Shown here: positions 25,041 to 34,254 of the stretch, piece after piece
Numbering within the stretch: position 1 is the first letter of the stretch
How the letters are laid out: each line of letters starts with the position of its first letter
Origin: Bifidobacteriaceae bacterium UBA2724
GTDB lineage: Bacteria; Actinomycetota; Actinomycetes; Actinomycetales; Bifidobacteriaceae
Reading direction: 5' to 3'
Assembly (NCBI GenBank): GCA_002353815.1
Contig: DEKK01000009.1
Location: forward strand, 35,059-86,807
DNA: 51,749 nucleotides
Notes under the pieces: model-generated
Seen by the model: the letters and a program-made list of their open reading frames with translations, nothing else
Told to the model about the DNA's origin: nothing
The model's database searches: none
Position numbers and translations under genes: made by a program

Positions 25041-26977
25041 TGAGCGACGAGAACGACGACTTTCTCGATTCGACGGCCGATCAGCCGACATGGGATCAGC
25101 CGACCGACACCTTGTCGGCGAGCGGACTGAACGATTTCGACCTGAATTCATATGACGCCGACACGTCCACGTTCTCGTCGTCGATCGATATGCCCGAGGA
25201 CGCGGGGGCGGACGCCTCCGGTGCCGGCACCTCGGGCGATTCCTCGCAGGCGGCGCCGGACCAGAAGCCCGCTCTGGCGGACATGGACTGGAACACGTTG
25301 ATGAATTCGAACCCCGAGCCGGGCTCCGATGATTCGAACGACGTCGAGGTCGACCCCACGCGTGCCAGGCGCGTGACCGTCTGGGCGGTGGTCATCGCAG
25401 GCATCGTGCTGTTCCTCCTGGGCGGCGTGCTGTATCTCCACTTCCACTACCAGAACGTCGTGGCGCCGGGCGTGAGCCTGGGCTCGGTGGACATGGGCGG
25501 CAAGACCCGTGAAGAGGCGCGTCAGGAAATCCAGACCCTCGCAGGGCAGACGACCGTCACGGTGGTCGCCAACAACGGCTCGACCGTCGTGGGCACCCTC
25601 GACGACCTGGGCGTGATCGTCAACGCGGACCAGACCGTCGACAACCTGATCAACGCCAAGCCGAGCTCGTCGTTCACGGGATTCTTCACGCGCATCAGCC
25701 CCTTCTCCAAGCAGAGCGTGTCGATCGCGGCGGACATCGACAAGACGACGATGACGAAGTACCTCACCGACAATCTCGTTGACGAAGACAGCCGCCTTGA
25801 AAACGCGACGATCGGCTACAACAAAGACACGTCGACGTTCACCTACACCGACAGCAAGGACGGCAAGGCCCCCGATATCAATCCCGTGGTCACCGCGGCG
25901 CAGGCCGCGCTCGCGTCCCCGGGCACGAACCAGGAGACCAACACCACCATCACGGACGGCAACGCATCCATCACCACCGACAATGCCAAGAACGCCTGCG
26001 ATGAAGCGAACAAGCGACTCGCCTCGCCGATTCTGCTGCGCACCGACGCAGGCACGAGTTTCACGATTCCCGTGAACACCGTGGCTTCGTGGATCACGCT
26101 CACGTCGAATATCGACACCGGCGAGATCACCATGGATTACGACGAGGACGCCATCGCGTCGTTCGCCAAGGATTCGATCGCCGGCAACCTCAACCAGGAC
26201 GAGGTCGACCAGGTGTCGGTGAAAACTGACACCAACGTGGATCTGGGCGTGACGCAGAGCGGAGTCGACGGCGTGGACGTGGGCGATACGTCATCGCTGT
26301 CCACCGATATCCTGAATGCTTTGAAATCCGGCAACGGGGGCAAAATTACCGTGAACGCGACGGTGACCGCGTTCTCTGCGAAGACCGAGACCCGTAAGCT
26401 CACCACCGCCAACGGCGACCAGTGGATCAACATCGATCTGACGAACCAGAAGATGACCGTCTCGAACGGCAGCACCATGGTCAAGGAATTCGACATCTCG
26501 ACCGGCACGGCGATTTCGCCGACCCCGGCCGGAGGCTATCTCACCTGGGGCCGCGAGGAGACCATGAAGCTGTCCACCGAGACGAAGGGAACCCCGAGCT
26601 GGGTGACCGAATACGGCGACGACCTGCTGATCATGGGCGCCGACTGGGCGTCCCAGGACATCGCGGACGGACTTCCGTCGTCGGCCGGCGGTGTGTATAT
26701 GAACGTCGATGACGCCAAGTGGGTGTATGACAATGTCAGCGACAAGGTCGTTGTCATCGTCTCGGGCAGCACGCCGACGACACCGGTGCGCGCCGAGCAG
26801 ACGCCGGACGCCACCGAGGGCACCGACGGCCAGAGCGACCAGAGCGACCAAAACGGTCAGAGCACCACGGGCGGCAATCAGCAGACGGCCACCGACAACG
26901 GCAACACCACGGTCGATGGGTCGGGCGACGGCACCAGCAGTTCGTCGAGCAGCCCCTCGGCTTCGTCCAGCAACTGA
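25040..26977 (+). CDS. YkuD-fold L,D-transpeptidase-like protein lacking catalytic His and Cys
   Basis: The protein is 645 aa. An acidic cytoplasmic N-terminus (about 110 residues) and one membrane helix (about 113-135) precede extracellular PG_binding_4-like regions with MGGKTREEARQEI. The C-terminal YkuD-like domain (about 455-580) keeps WINIDLTNQKM, GGYLTWG, WVTEYGDDLLI and DDAKWVYDNV. The catalytic HG...SHGC pattern is replaced: the His is Met (26633-26635) and SHGC reads SAGG, with Gly at the Cys position (26690-26692). It should therefore not form acyl-enzyme. The tail is Thr/Gln/Ser-rich. ATG 25040 overlaps the upstream TGA by one base, implying co-translation. Confidence 0.85.
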   Translation: MSDENDDFLDSTADQPTWDQPTDTLSASGLNDFDLNSYDADTSTFSSSIDMPEDAGADASGAGTSGDSSQAAPDQKPALADMDWNTLMNSNPEPGSDDSNDVEVDPTRARRVTVWAVVIAGIVLFLLGGVLYLHFHYQNVVAPGVSLGSVDMGGKTREEARQEIQTLAGQTTVTVVANNGSTVVGTLDDLGVIVNADQTVDNLINAKPSSSFTGFFTRISPFSKQSVSIAADIDKTTMTKYLTDNLVDEDSRLENATIGYNKDTSTFTYTDSKDGKAPDINPVVTAAQAALASPGTNQETNTTITDGNASITTDNAKNACDEANKRLASPILLRTDAGTSFTIPVNTVASWITLTSNIDTGEITMDYDEDAIASFAKDSIAGNLNQDEVDQVSVKTDTNVDLGVTQSGVDGVDVGDTSSLSTDILNALKSGNGGKITVNATVTAFSAKTETRKLTTANGDQWINIDLTNQKMTVSNGSTMVKEFDISTGTAISPTPAGGYLTWGREETMKLSTETKGTPSWVTEYGDDLLIMGADWASQDIADGLPSSAGGVYMNVDDAKWVYDNVSDKVVVIVSGSTPTTPVRAEQTPDATEGTDGQSDQSDQNGQSTTGGNQQTATDNGNTTVDGSGDGTSSSSSSPSASSSN

Positions 26978-27040
26978 CGGACGGTGCCGGGTGCGCGATT
27001 CCGTGCACCGTGGCGGCGAGGAAGAAAGGAGCGCAGGCGT

Positions 27041-27421
27041 ATGACGCAATGGACGGTTCCTGAAGGATTGCAGTATTCGCGCGACCATGTGTGGGTGCGC
27101 GACGACGGAGATGTGCTGACCCTGGGCATCACGGACTACGCCGTGGACCAGCTGGGCAAGCTCGTCTACCTCGATATGCCTTCCACCGGCGACACCATCA
27201 CGGCCGGTGCCGAAAGCTTCGACATCGAATCGGGCAAATCCATCTCGCCTTTCGTCAGCCCCGTCAGCGGCACGATTGCCGAGGTCAACGAAGCGGCCGC
27301 CGACGAGCCGACGTTGGTCAACGACTCGCCCTATGGCGACGGCTGGTTGCTGAAAGTTACGCCCGACGTGCGCCCGGAAGGCCTTCTTGGCGCACGGGAA
27401 TACAAGGAGCTTACCGACTGA
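27041..27421 (+). CDS. gcvH: Glycine cleavage system H-like lipoyl carrier protein
   Basis: The protein is 126 aa, the usual GcvH length. It contains the hallmark HVWVRDDGDVLTLGITDYA, GKLVYLDMP and the lipoyl-lysine region ESFDIESGKSIS with Lys66, followed by PVSGTI and SPYGDGWLLKV. Canonical GcvH has ESVKA around the lysine, so ESGKS is slightly divergent. AAAGGAG precedes ATG 27041. No gcvT, gcvP or lpd is in the window. A lipoate ligase lies 5.4 kb downstream and could modify it. One base separates its stop from the App1-like gene, so the two are probably co-transcribed. Confidence 0.92.
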   Translation: MTQWTVPEGLQYSRDHVWVRDDGDVLTLGITDYAVDQLGKLVYLDMPSTGDTITAGAESFDIESGKSISPFVSPVSGTIAEVNEAAADEPTLVNDSPYGDGWLLKVTPDVRPEGLLGAREYKELTD

Positions 27422-27422
27422 C

Positions 27423-28640
27423 ATGGCGATTCACCACAGGCACCGCGAACAGCGGGATGACGGACCCGGGGAGCCGGGCGTGGAGCTGCTGCCTGACGAA
27501 CCGATTCTCGCCACGCGCGCCACGACGGCTTTTGATAACCCCGGGGAGCGCGAAGGCATCCACGACAAACCCCCGATGGTGCAGTTCGGGCGTCGTCTCG
27601 CCACGACCTGCTTCGGCATGTGGACGCATTTTTCGGCCAAGGCGGCCAAGTCGATGAACTGGATTCCCCGCGTCGAACCGTACGTGGGCTATGGCACGGA
27701 TGAGTTCTCGCGCCTGATCTGCCGCACCACGTATGCTCCGCAGGGGCAGAGCGTGCGCCCCGTGAGGGCGGGCATCCGGCAGGCGTTCATGGTTCCCGCC
27801 GGGCACACGCGTGTGCGCATCGGCATCGACGGCGTGCCGGTGCTCACGGTGCAGGTCGGTGATTCCGAGGTGTTCGACATGCGCGACAAATCGCGTGAGC
27901 GCGACAGCGCCTTCACCTTCTCGGATTCCCAGGGATACCTCGATCTGCTCATCGAAGGCAGCCTCCCCCCGGGCATGCATGACGTCGCGTACACCGTCGA
28001 GAACCGCCGTCCCGTGCATTCGCAGCTATTCACGATTCCGTCGGATTCGCCCATCGGTGTGATCTCGGACGTCGACGACACCATCATGGTGACCGACGTG
28101 CCGCGCCTGTGGAACGCCGTCGTCAACATGCTGTTCCGCAGTCCCTTCCACCGCCGCGTGGTGAAGGGCATGCCTGCGTTCTACCAGCAGCTTCGTGTGA
28201 TGCTGCCCGATGCGCCGTTCTTCTATCTTTCGACGTCCCCGTGGAACGTCGAAAGCAGCATCCGTCATCTGATCCGGTCGAACGGGTACCCGCAGGGGCC
28301 GCTGCTGCTGCGCGACTTCGACCCGCGCCCCAAGACCTTCGTGCCCAGCGGCGTCCAGCACAAGCTTGAATTCGCCGAACAGCTCATGAGCGACTTCCCC
28401 AAGATGCGCTTCATCATGATCGGCGACGACGGACAGTCCGACCCGAAGACCTACATGCGCATCGTGGAACAATACCCGGGGCGCGTGGCGGCCATCGGGA
28501 TCCGCCAGGTCGCGAAGAACCCGCAGAAGCACCCCATCATGACCATCGGTGAGGTCCCCGTGTTCCACGGCAAGGACGGCGAGGCGTTGCAGCACGAGAT
28601 GATGCCATTCGTGGAACGGCTTGTCGCTGACGCGCAATAA
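27423..28640 (+). CDS. App1-family (DUF2183) phosphatase, probable phosphatidate phosphatase
   Basis: The protein is 405 aa. The HAD-type catalytic motif ISDVDDTIM places Asp216, Asp218 and Thr220 as DxDxT, with YLSTSPWN and IGDDGQSDPKTY as later HAD motifs. This arrangement matches the App1/DUF2183 family, whose yeast member is a Mg-dependent phosphatidate phosphatase. The N-terminal ~200 residues carry the usual beta-rich region. The substrate in bacteria is not established. ATG 27423 begins one base after the gcvH stop, so coupling is likely. There are no membrane segments. Confidence 0.86.
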   Translation: MAIHHRHREQRDDGPGEPGVELLPDEPILATRATTAFDNPGEREGIHDKPPMVQFGRRLATTCFGMWTHFSAKAAKSMNWIPRVEPYVGYGTDEFSRLICRTTYAPQGQSVRPVRAGIRQAFMVPAGHTRVRIGIDGVPVLTVQVGDSEVFDMRDKSRERDSAFTFSDSQGYLDLLIEGSLPPGMHDVAYTVENRRPVHSQLFTIPSDSPIGVISDVDDTIMVTDVPRLWNAVVNMLFRSPFHRRVVKGMPAFYQQLRVMLPDAPFFYLSTSPWNVESSIRHLIRSNGYPQGPLLLRDFDPRPKTFVPSGVQHKLEFAEQLMSDFPKMRFIMIGDDGQSDPKTYMRIVEQYPGRVAAIGIRQVAKNPQKHPIMTIGEVPVFHGKDGEALQHEMMPFVERLVADAQ

Positions 28641-28714
28641 TGCCGCGCCATGACATCGGCCGAAAAATCCGGCCTGTACAATGACCTCGGCCAAGGAACG
28701 AAGGATGGACGAAG

Positions 28715-31210
28715 ATGTCTACGCACAATGAAGCCCCGCGCATGAAGTATCCGTACGCCAGGCGCGAGGACCACGAACGCCGCGCCCACGGCGACGTGTT
28801 CCACGACCCCTACGAATGGATGCGCGACAAGGATTCGCCCGCCGTCACGGATTACGTGAAGGCGCAGAACGGGCTGTTCGAGGCGTGGCGCATGCGTCAC
28901 GACGGGCTGACTCAGTGCCTGCTCGGTGAATTGCGGGGGCGCGTGCACGAGACCGACATGTCGCTGCCCACGCGCATGAACGGGTATTGGTATTTCGGCC
29001 GCACGCACGAAGGCCAGCAGTACGGCGTGACCTGCCGCGTGCCCGTGGCCGACCCCGACGACTGGACGCCCCCGCGCGTGGAGCCGGACTCCACTCTGCC
29101 GGGCGAGGAAGTGGTGTTCGACTCCAATGCCGAATCCCAGGGGCATGATTTCTTCCACGTGGGGTGCCTCGACCTGAGCCGCGACGGGCGGTGGATGCTC
29201 TATGGAATCGATACGCACGGCGACGAGCGCTACGACTTCCGCATGCGTGACCTTGCGACGGGCGAGGACCTGCCCGGCGTGATCGAACAGGTGTCGTCCG
29301 ACGCCATCGTGACGCCCGACGGGCGTTGGGTGTTCTACACCAAGGTCGATGATGCCTGGCGTCCGTATTCCGTGTGGCGCCACCGCGTGGGCACCCCCGT
29401 GAGCGATGACGTGGAGGCGTGGCGCGATGACAACGACCGCTTCTTCGTGGGCGTGGGGATGTCGTTCGACGAAAAGCTCATCGTGGTGGAATCGGCCTCC
29501 AAGACCACGTCGGAGGTGCTGCTGCTGTCCGTCGACGACCCCACGGGGGAGTTCAAGGCGTTCATTCCGCGCACTGACAACGTGGAATACGACGTGAGCT
29601 TCGCATCGTTCGAAGGCGCGGCGGACGACGGAAGCGACATCCCGCTCGCCCTTGTGGTGCACAACGTGACGAACCCCAATTTCGAGGTGGACGTCATCGA
29701 CATGCGCGCCCACAAGCCGCCGTACAGGCTGGGCGAGGGGCAGGTCATCGCCGTCGGCAGCACGGCGGGATGCGAACGCGCCGACGAGGCGAGCCGCGCC
29801 CTTCCGGTGGACACGCCGTGCATGGACCCGCGCAACCCCGACATCCTGCGCGGCGCCCGTGGATTGTCGATCGGCGGCATCGGCATGTACCGCGACTTCG
29901 TGACGTTCTCGTACCGCGCGTCGGGCATGCACCACATCGCGGTGATGTCCAAGAAGGATGCCGCGCAGGCGTTTCTCGCGGGCGCCCCGTGGCAGTTCCG
30001 CGAAATCACCCCGGGCCGCAACGACAAGCTGTTTGCGATCGGCTTCGGCTCAAACCCAACGTATGAGGCGCCGGTGGTGCGCTACGGCTACTCCAGCTTC
30101 ACACAGCCGTCGCAGATACACCAGCTCAATGTGCTCACCGGCGAAGACGAGGTGCTGCGCGTCAAGGACGTGCCGAACTACGATCCGGAGCTCTACAGCG
30201 AACGTTGCCTGTGGGTGCGCGTGCGCGACGGCGAGAAGGTGCCCGTGTCGCTCGTGTGGAAGACCGGCATGGTGCCCGGGCTTGACGCCGGCGGGGAACT
30301 TGGCCTCACCGACGCCGTCATCGATGCGCCGGCGGCCGAGTCCCAGATAGCCGCAATCCGCGAGGACGCGCGGCGCGGGCGTGGCGTTGCGAAGACCGTG
30401 GGCGATGCTGATGCCGCAGACGTCGCGGCGGATGACGGCGGCTGGCTGGTGCAGGACGCCCCCGGCGCGGCGCCGCTGTTCATCACCGGATACGGGGCCT
30501 ATGGCATCAGTTCGGGGCCGTCGTTCTCGGTGGCGCGCCCCAGCCTGCTGGACCGCGGTGTGGTCTACGCCGCGGCACATGTGCGCGGCGGCGGCGAGAT
30601 GGGACGTGCGTGGTACGAGCGGGGGCGGCGCCTCAACAAGAAGAAGACGTTCACCGATTTCATCGACGTCACGGCCGCGCTCCAGGCGCAGGGCTGGGTC
30701 GCGCGCTCGCGCACCGTGGCATGCGGCGGCTCCGCGGGCGGCCTGCTCATGGGCGCCGTGGCGAACATGGCGCCGTACCTCTACGCGGGCATCGAGGCCG
30801 ACGTGCCGTTCGTGGATGCCCTGACGTCGATTCTCGACCCCAGCCTGCCGCTGACGGTGACGGAATGGGACGAGTGGGGAGACCCGCTGCACGACCCCGC
30901 CGTCTACGAATACATGAAGTCGTATTCGCCCTATGAGAACACGATGGACGCCGCGGCCCGCCGCGAGGCGTACGGCACGTCGCACATGCCCCGCATCTTC
31001 ATCACCACGTCGATGAACGACACGCGTGTGCTGTATGTCGAGCCGCTCAAATGGCTGGCGCGCCTTCAGGAACCGTCTGTCGGCGCCGACGCGTTCGCCC
31101 GCATCGAGATCGAGGCCGGCCACGCCGGCTCCTTCGGACGCTACCATGAGTGGCTGCAGGTGAGCGAGGAGAACGCCTGGACCCTGTCCGTCATGGGCAT
31201 CGAGCGCTGA
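28715..31210 (+). CDS. ptrB: Oligopeptidase B / prolyl-oligopeptidase family S9 serine peptidase
   Basis: The protein is 831 aa. An N-terminal FHDPYEWMRD motif and beta-propeller region (about 80-480) are followed by the alpha/beta-hydrolase peptidase domain. Ser673 lies in ACGGSAGGLLMG, Asp769 in TSMNDTRV and His803 in EAGHAGSFGRYHEW. Oligopeptidase B cleaves short peptides after Arg/Lys in the cytoplasm. It is longer than E. coli PtrB (about 690 aa), with insertions near 360-390 and 540-590. The latter is an Ala/Asp-rich insertion between the propeller and catalytic domain. ATG 28715 is chosen; AAGGATGGACG lies upstream. It is probably transcribed alone. Confidence 0.92.
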   Translation: MSTHNEAPRMKYPYARREDHERRAHGDVFHDPYEWMRDKDSPAVTDYVKAQNGLFEAWRMRHDGLTQCLLGELRGRVHETDMSLPTRMNGYWYFGRTHEGQQYGVTCRVPVADPDDWTPPRVEPDSTLPGEEVVFDSNAESQGHDFFHVGCLDLSRDGRWMLYGIDTHGDERYDFRMRDLATGEDLPGVIEQVSSDAIVTPDGRWVFYTKVDDAWRPYSVWRHRVGTPVSDDVEAWRDDNDRFFVGVGMSFDEKLIVVESASKTTSEVLLLSVDDPTGEFKAFIPRTDNVEYDVSFASFEGAADDGSDIPLALVVHNVTNPNFEVDVIDMRAHKPPYRLGEGQVIAVGSTAGCERADEASRALPVDTPCMDPRNPDILRGARGLSIGGIGMYRDFVTFSYRASGMHHIAVMSKKDAAQAFLAGAPWQFREITPGRNDKLFAIGFGSNPTYEAPVVRYGYSSFTQPSQIHQLNVLTGEDEVLRVKDVPNYDPELYSERCLWVRVRDGEKVPVSLVWKTGMVPGLDAGGELGLTDAVIDAPAAESQIAAIREDARRGRGVAKTVGDADAADVAADDGGWLVQDAPGAAPLFITGYGAYGISSGPSFSVARPSLLDRGVVYAAAHVRGGGEMGRAWYERGRRLNKKKTFTDFIDVTAALQAQGWVARSRTVACGGSAGGLLMGAVANMAPYLYAGIEADVPFVDALTSILDPSLPLTVTEWDEWGDPLHDPAVYEYMKSYSPYENTMDAAARREAYGTSHMPRIFITTSMNDTRVLYVEPLKWLARLQEPSVGADAFARIEIEAGHAGSFGRYHEWLQVSEENAWTLSVMGIER

Positions 31211-31442
31211 CCGGCGGCTAGGGGCGCCGGGCCCTCGCGGGAAGCGGTGACGCTTGTGCGTGTGGCTTCCTTCGTGTCGCTCATATCTCCCGTGCGACGG
31301 GCAAAACGGACGTGTCCCCTGCGTCCTGCGGCCCGTCGGCGCGAGGTTAACAGCGTGCGGGGACCGTGTGGGAGCGAGAAACGCTGTCCATCGTGTGAAA
31401 TGGAACGTGAGACGAGCCCCTTCGCCGCCTAATGTCATAGCC

Positions 31443-32480
31443 ATGACAGAAAAGAAGACATACAACGTCGCCGTCATTCCTGGCGATGGCATCGGCAAGG
31501 AAATCACGCCCGAAGCCCAGGCCGTGCTTGAAAAGGCCACGGAAGGCGTTGCTGAATTCAACTACACCAATTTCGATCTCGGCGCGGAGCGTTATCTCAA
31601 AGATGGCACGATTCTGCCCGATGAAGACCTCGAACTCATCAAGAAGCAGGATGCGATCCTGCTCGGCGCCGTGGGCGACCCGCGAATCAAGGCGGGCATC
31701 CTCGAACGCGGCCTGCTGCTCAAGCTCCGTTTCGCCCTGGACCAGTACATCAACCTGCGCCCGTCCAAGCTCTACAAGGGCGTCACCTCGCCGCTCGCCA
31801 ACCCGGGCGACATTGACTTCGTGGTCGTGCGCGAAGGCACCGAAGGCCTGTATTGCGGGGCCGGCGGTGCCGTCCGCCGCGACACGCCCAACGAGGTCGC
31901 GACCGAGGTGTCGATCAACACGTGGTTCGGCGCGGAACGCGTGGCCCGCTACGCATTCCAGCTCGCGATGAAGCGCAAGAAGCACGTCACCTTGGTGCAC
32001 AAGAAGAACGTGCTCACCAACGCCGGTGACATGTGGCAGCGCGTGGTCAACAAGGTCGCGGCCGAATACCCCGAGGTCGAGCATGACTACCTGCATGTCG
32101 ACGCCGCCACGATCTTCATCGTCACCGACCCGAGCCGTTTCGACGTGATTCTCACCGACAACCTCTTCGGCGACATCCTCACCGATGAGGCCGGTGCTGT
32201 GGTTGGCGGCGTGGGTTATTCCGCGTCCGGCAACATCAACGCTTCCGGCGAATACCCGTCGATGTTCGAGCCGATCCATGGCTCCGCCCCCGATATCGCC
32301 GGCAAGGGCATCGCGAACCCGACCGCCGCCATCCTCTCGACTGCCATGATGCTGCGTCATCTTGGCTTGGACGAGCAGGCGGATCGCATCGACGCCGCCG
32401 TGCAGGCGGACATCCTGGAGAACGGTTCCACGAAGCGCTCCACCAAGGAAGTCGGCAAGGACATCCTCGAGCGCCTGTAA
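31443..32480 (+). CDS. leuB: 3-isopropylmalate dehydrogenase LeuB
   Basis: The protein is 345 aa. It oxidatively decarboxylates 3-isopropylmalate with NAD in leucine synthesis. Motifs: VAVIPGDGIGKE, LLGAVGDP, REGTEGLYCG, NLFGDILTDEAG for the catalytic/metal Asp residues, and EPIHGSAPDIAGKGIANP for NAD binding. The actinobacterial short form without insertion is seen. ATG 31443 fits the family start; the ribosome-binding site is weak. No other leu gene adjoins it, and no leucine-rich leader peptide could be found upstream. A strong terminator follows. Confidence 0.97.
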   Translation: MTEKKTYNVAVIPGDGIGKEITPEAQAVLEKATEGVAEFNYTNFDLGAERYLKDGTILPDEDLELIKKQDAILLGAVGDPRIKAGILERGLLLKLRFALDQYINLRPSKLYKGVTSPLANPGDIDFVVVREGTEGLYCGAGGAVRRDTPNEVATEVSINTWFGAERVARYAFQLAMKRKKHVTLVHKKNVLTNAGDMWQRVVNKVAAEYPEVEHDYLHVDAATIFIVTDPSRFDVILTDNLFGDILTDEAGAVVGGVGYSASGNINASGEYPSMFEPIHGSAPDIAGKGIANPTAAILSTAMMLRHLGLDEQADRIDAAVQADILENGSTKRSTKEVGKDILERL

Positions 32481-32788
32481 CGGGCCCTATCCTGGCGCCG
32501 TGGTGCGCTTCGGGCGCAAGCCAAACCGCCATGGCCCCATAAAAAGACGTGGGGCGTCGGAATCCCGGCGTCCCATCGATTGCAGAAGCCATAAACTGCA
32601 GTGGGCGCATCGCGCAAGCGGTGCGCCTTTTATTATGCACAGTGGGTAGGAAAATCCGCGTGTCCGCAGCGTGCCCATGGCGCGTGGCGGCGCGGAGCGG
32701 TATCTTTGCAGACAGCGATATGCGATGTCGGGAACCTGGCGGCAGGAAATGCCTGCGCCAGTGCTTTCCGAAGACGGCGAGGCGACGG
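32481..32788 (+). other. Intergenic region after leuB
   Basis: These 308 bases hold an imperfect hairpin around 32550-32576 and the strong leuB terminator at 32604-32634. The rest is a GC-rich leader for the lipoate ligase gene. An in-frame open frame extends upstream of the ligase start, but its sequence does not resemble the family. Confidence 0.5.
32604..32634 (+). terminator. Intrinsic terminator of leuB
   Basis: A 10-bp stem (32604-32613 with 32618-32627, one G-U pair) and tetraloop are followed directly by TTTTATTAT. This is a classic rho-independent form. Confidence 0.8.
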
Positions 32789-34180
32789 ATGCGTGAGACG
32801 CGGGGCGAATGCAAGACCGTGGGTGGCAAACTCGTGGGTGTCACCATCATGTGGTCGGATTCACGGGAACCCTATGCAGCGAGGATCGACGGGGATTTCT
32901 TCTCGCATGACGATGTGCTGACGGTGGCAGTGCTCACCGAGCTGCGCATGACGGTCATCGCGGCATTGCGACGAGGGCGCGGGGATGCGCTGGGGGCGGC
33001 AGATGCGGTCGCGGCGTTGGATGCCGCAGTGTCGGCGGTCATGGAGCCACACTCCAACGAGGCGTTGATTGGAGTGGAGCCACACTCCATCGCCGTGGCG
33101 GCGGCGCGCGCCTATCTCGCAGGAATTGAAGGCGCGATGAGTGCCGACGAGGGGAGTGCCGGCTCGCAGAATGACGGCGTGAAAAGTCATGATGTGGAGA
33201 GTGCCGGCGCGGATAATGACGGCGCGACTACATTCAGCGCGGAAACCACCGTCGCACGTGATGCACGCCTCGTGAACAATGATGGATTGCAAGCGACCTG
33301 TGCGACGCCTTCTGCAGAGCCTTGTGTGGAGCAACTCCACGCGCTGCGCTGGAGAATCGCCACCGACCCCGAGCCCCTGGACTCCGCGCTCCAGATGGCT
33401 TTGGACGAATCCCTCGCCAGGGCGGTGGCGGACGGCCGCATGGGCGCAACCCTGCGTTTCTGGCGGTGGAAGCAGCGCACAGTGGTGCTGGGCGCATTCC
33501 AATCCGTGGGCTCCCAAGTCGACATGACCGCGGCCCGCGACGCCGGGTTCACGGTGGTGCGCCGCTGCACGGGCGGTGGCACCATGCTGGTGGAGCCGGA
33601 CTGCACAATCACGTGGTCGATGTATGTGCCGTGCCGAGCGATCGACGGATTCACGGTGGAGCAGACGAACGCCGCCTGCCTCGCGTGGATCGTGGAGGCG
33701 CTTCGGTCGTGGGGGATCGACGCGCGCATCTCGGGCGTCAACGACATCGCCTCGCCCGACGGCAAGATAGGCGGCGCGGCGTCCAAGATGTTCCGTCCGC
33801 GGCGTGCGTATCCCGATCCCGCGCATCGCGACCTGCAGAAAGCCAGGCACCAGGCGGACGGATGCCTGCTGTTCCACGTCACCATGGCGTACGATTTCAA
33901 TCCCATGCTCATGGCCCGCGTGCTGCGGGTGTCGGCAGAGAAGATGCGCGACAAGGGCGTTTCCTCCGCGGTCCGTCGCGTCGATCCCCTGCGCCGCTGC
34001 CTCGCCGCAAGGCACGACGGCACCATGACATGCGACGAGGCATCGCGCGGCCTGGAGTCCTTCGCGGCGTGCCATTTCAGCGCTGATGGCGTTACAATCG
34101 AGGAGGATATCTGGAACGAGGCCCGCGCAGCCGCCAACGCGAAGTACGCCACATCGATGTGGACGAACCGCATCGGCTAG
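32789..34180 (+). CDS. lplA: Lipoate-protein ligase A with accessory domain at the N-terminus
   Basis: The protein is 463 aa from ATG 32789. Residues about 10-70 (TVGGKLVGVTIMW, ARIDGDFFSHDDV) match the small accessory domain that is usually C-terminal in LplA. A disordered linker (about 100-185) is encoded by repetitive DNA. The catalytic biotin/lipoate-ligase domain follows: ALDESLARA, VVRRCTGGGTML and GVNDIASPDGKIGGAASK with catalytic Lys326. It activates lipoate with ATP and attaches it to carrier lysines, the nearby GcvH being a candidate. The reversed domain order parallels archaeal LplB-LplA pairs fused in that order. It is probably followed by pyrD in one transcript. Confidence 0.87.
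   Translation: MRETRGECKTVGGKLVGVTIMWSDSREPYAARIDGDFFSHDDVLTVAVLTELRMTVIAALRRGRGDALGAADAVAALDAAVSAVMEPHSNEALIGVEPHSIAVAAARAYLAGIEGAMSADEGSAGSQNDGVKSHDVESAGADNDGATTFSAETTVARDARLVNNDGLQATCATPSAEPCVEQLHALRWRIATDPEPLDSALQMALDESLARAVADGRMGATLRFWRWKQRTVVLGAFQSVGSQVDMTAARDAGFTVVRRCTGGGTMLVEPDCTITWSMYVPCRAIDGFTVEQTNAACLAWIVEALRSWGIDARISGVNDIASPDGKIGGAASKMFRPRRAYPDPAHRDLQKARHQADGCLLFHVTMAYDFNPMLMARVLRVSAEKMRDKGVSSAVRRVDPLRRCLAARHDGTMTCDEASRGLESFAACHFSADGVTIEEDIWNEARAAANAKYATSMWTNRIG
33042..33223 (+). repeat. Direct repeats within the lplA linker
   Basis: A 15-base word (TGGAGCCACACTCCA) occurs at 33042-33056 and 33075-33089, the second copy inside a hairpin (33071-33088). A 26-base unit occurs at 33154-33179 and 33198-33223 with 23 matches. 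They encode the flexible linker, so the length could vary between strains. Confidence 0.65.
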
Positions 34181-34254
34181 CAGCGGTTGGATCGCCACAA
34201 GACCACGGCACGGCATGCCGCGCGCCACGGCATCGCAGACGCATGGAGGATCGC

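Noticed and set aside
31211..31442. A leucine attenuator leader peptide upstream of leuB
   Set aside because: Short frames there contain few leucines and no terminator/antiterminator pair could be drawn.
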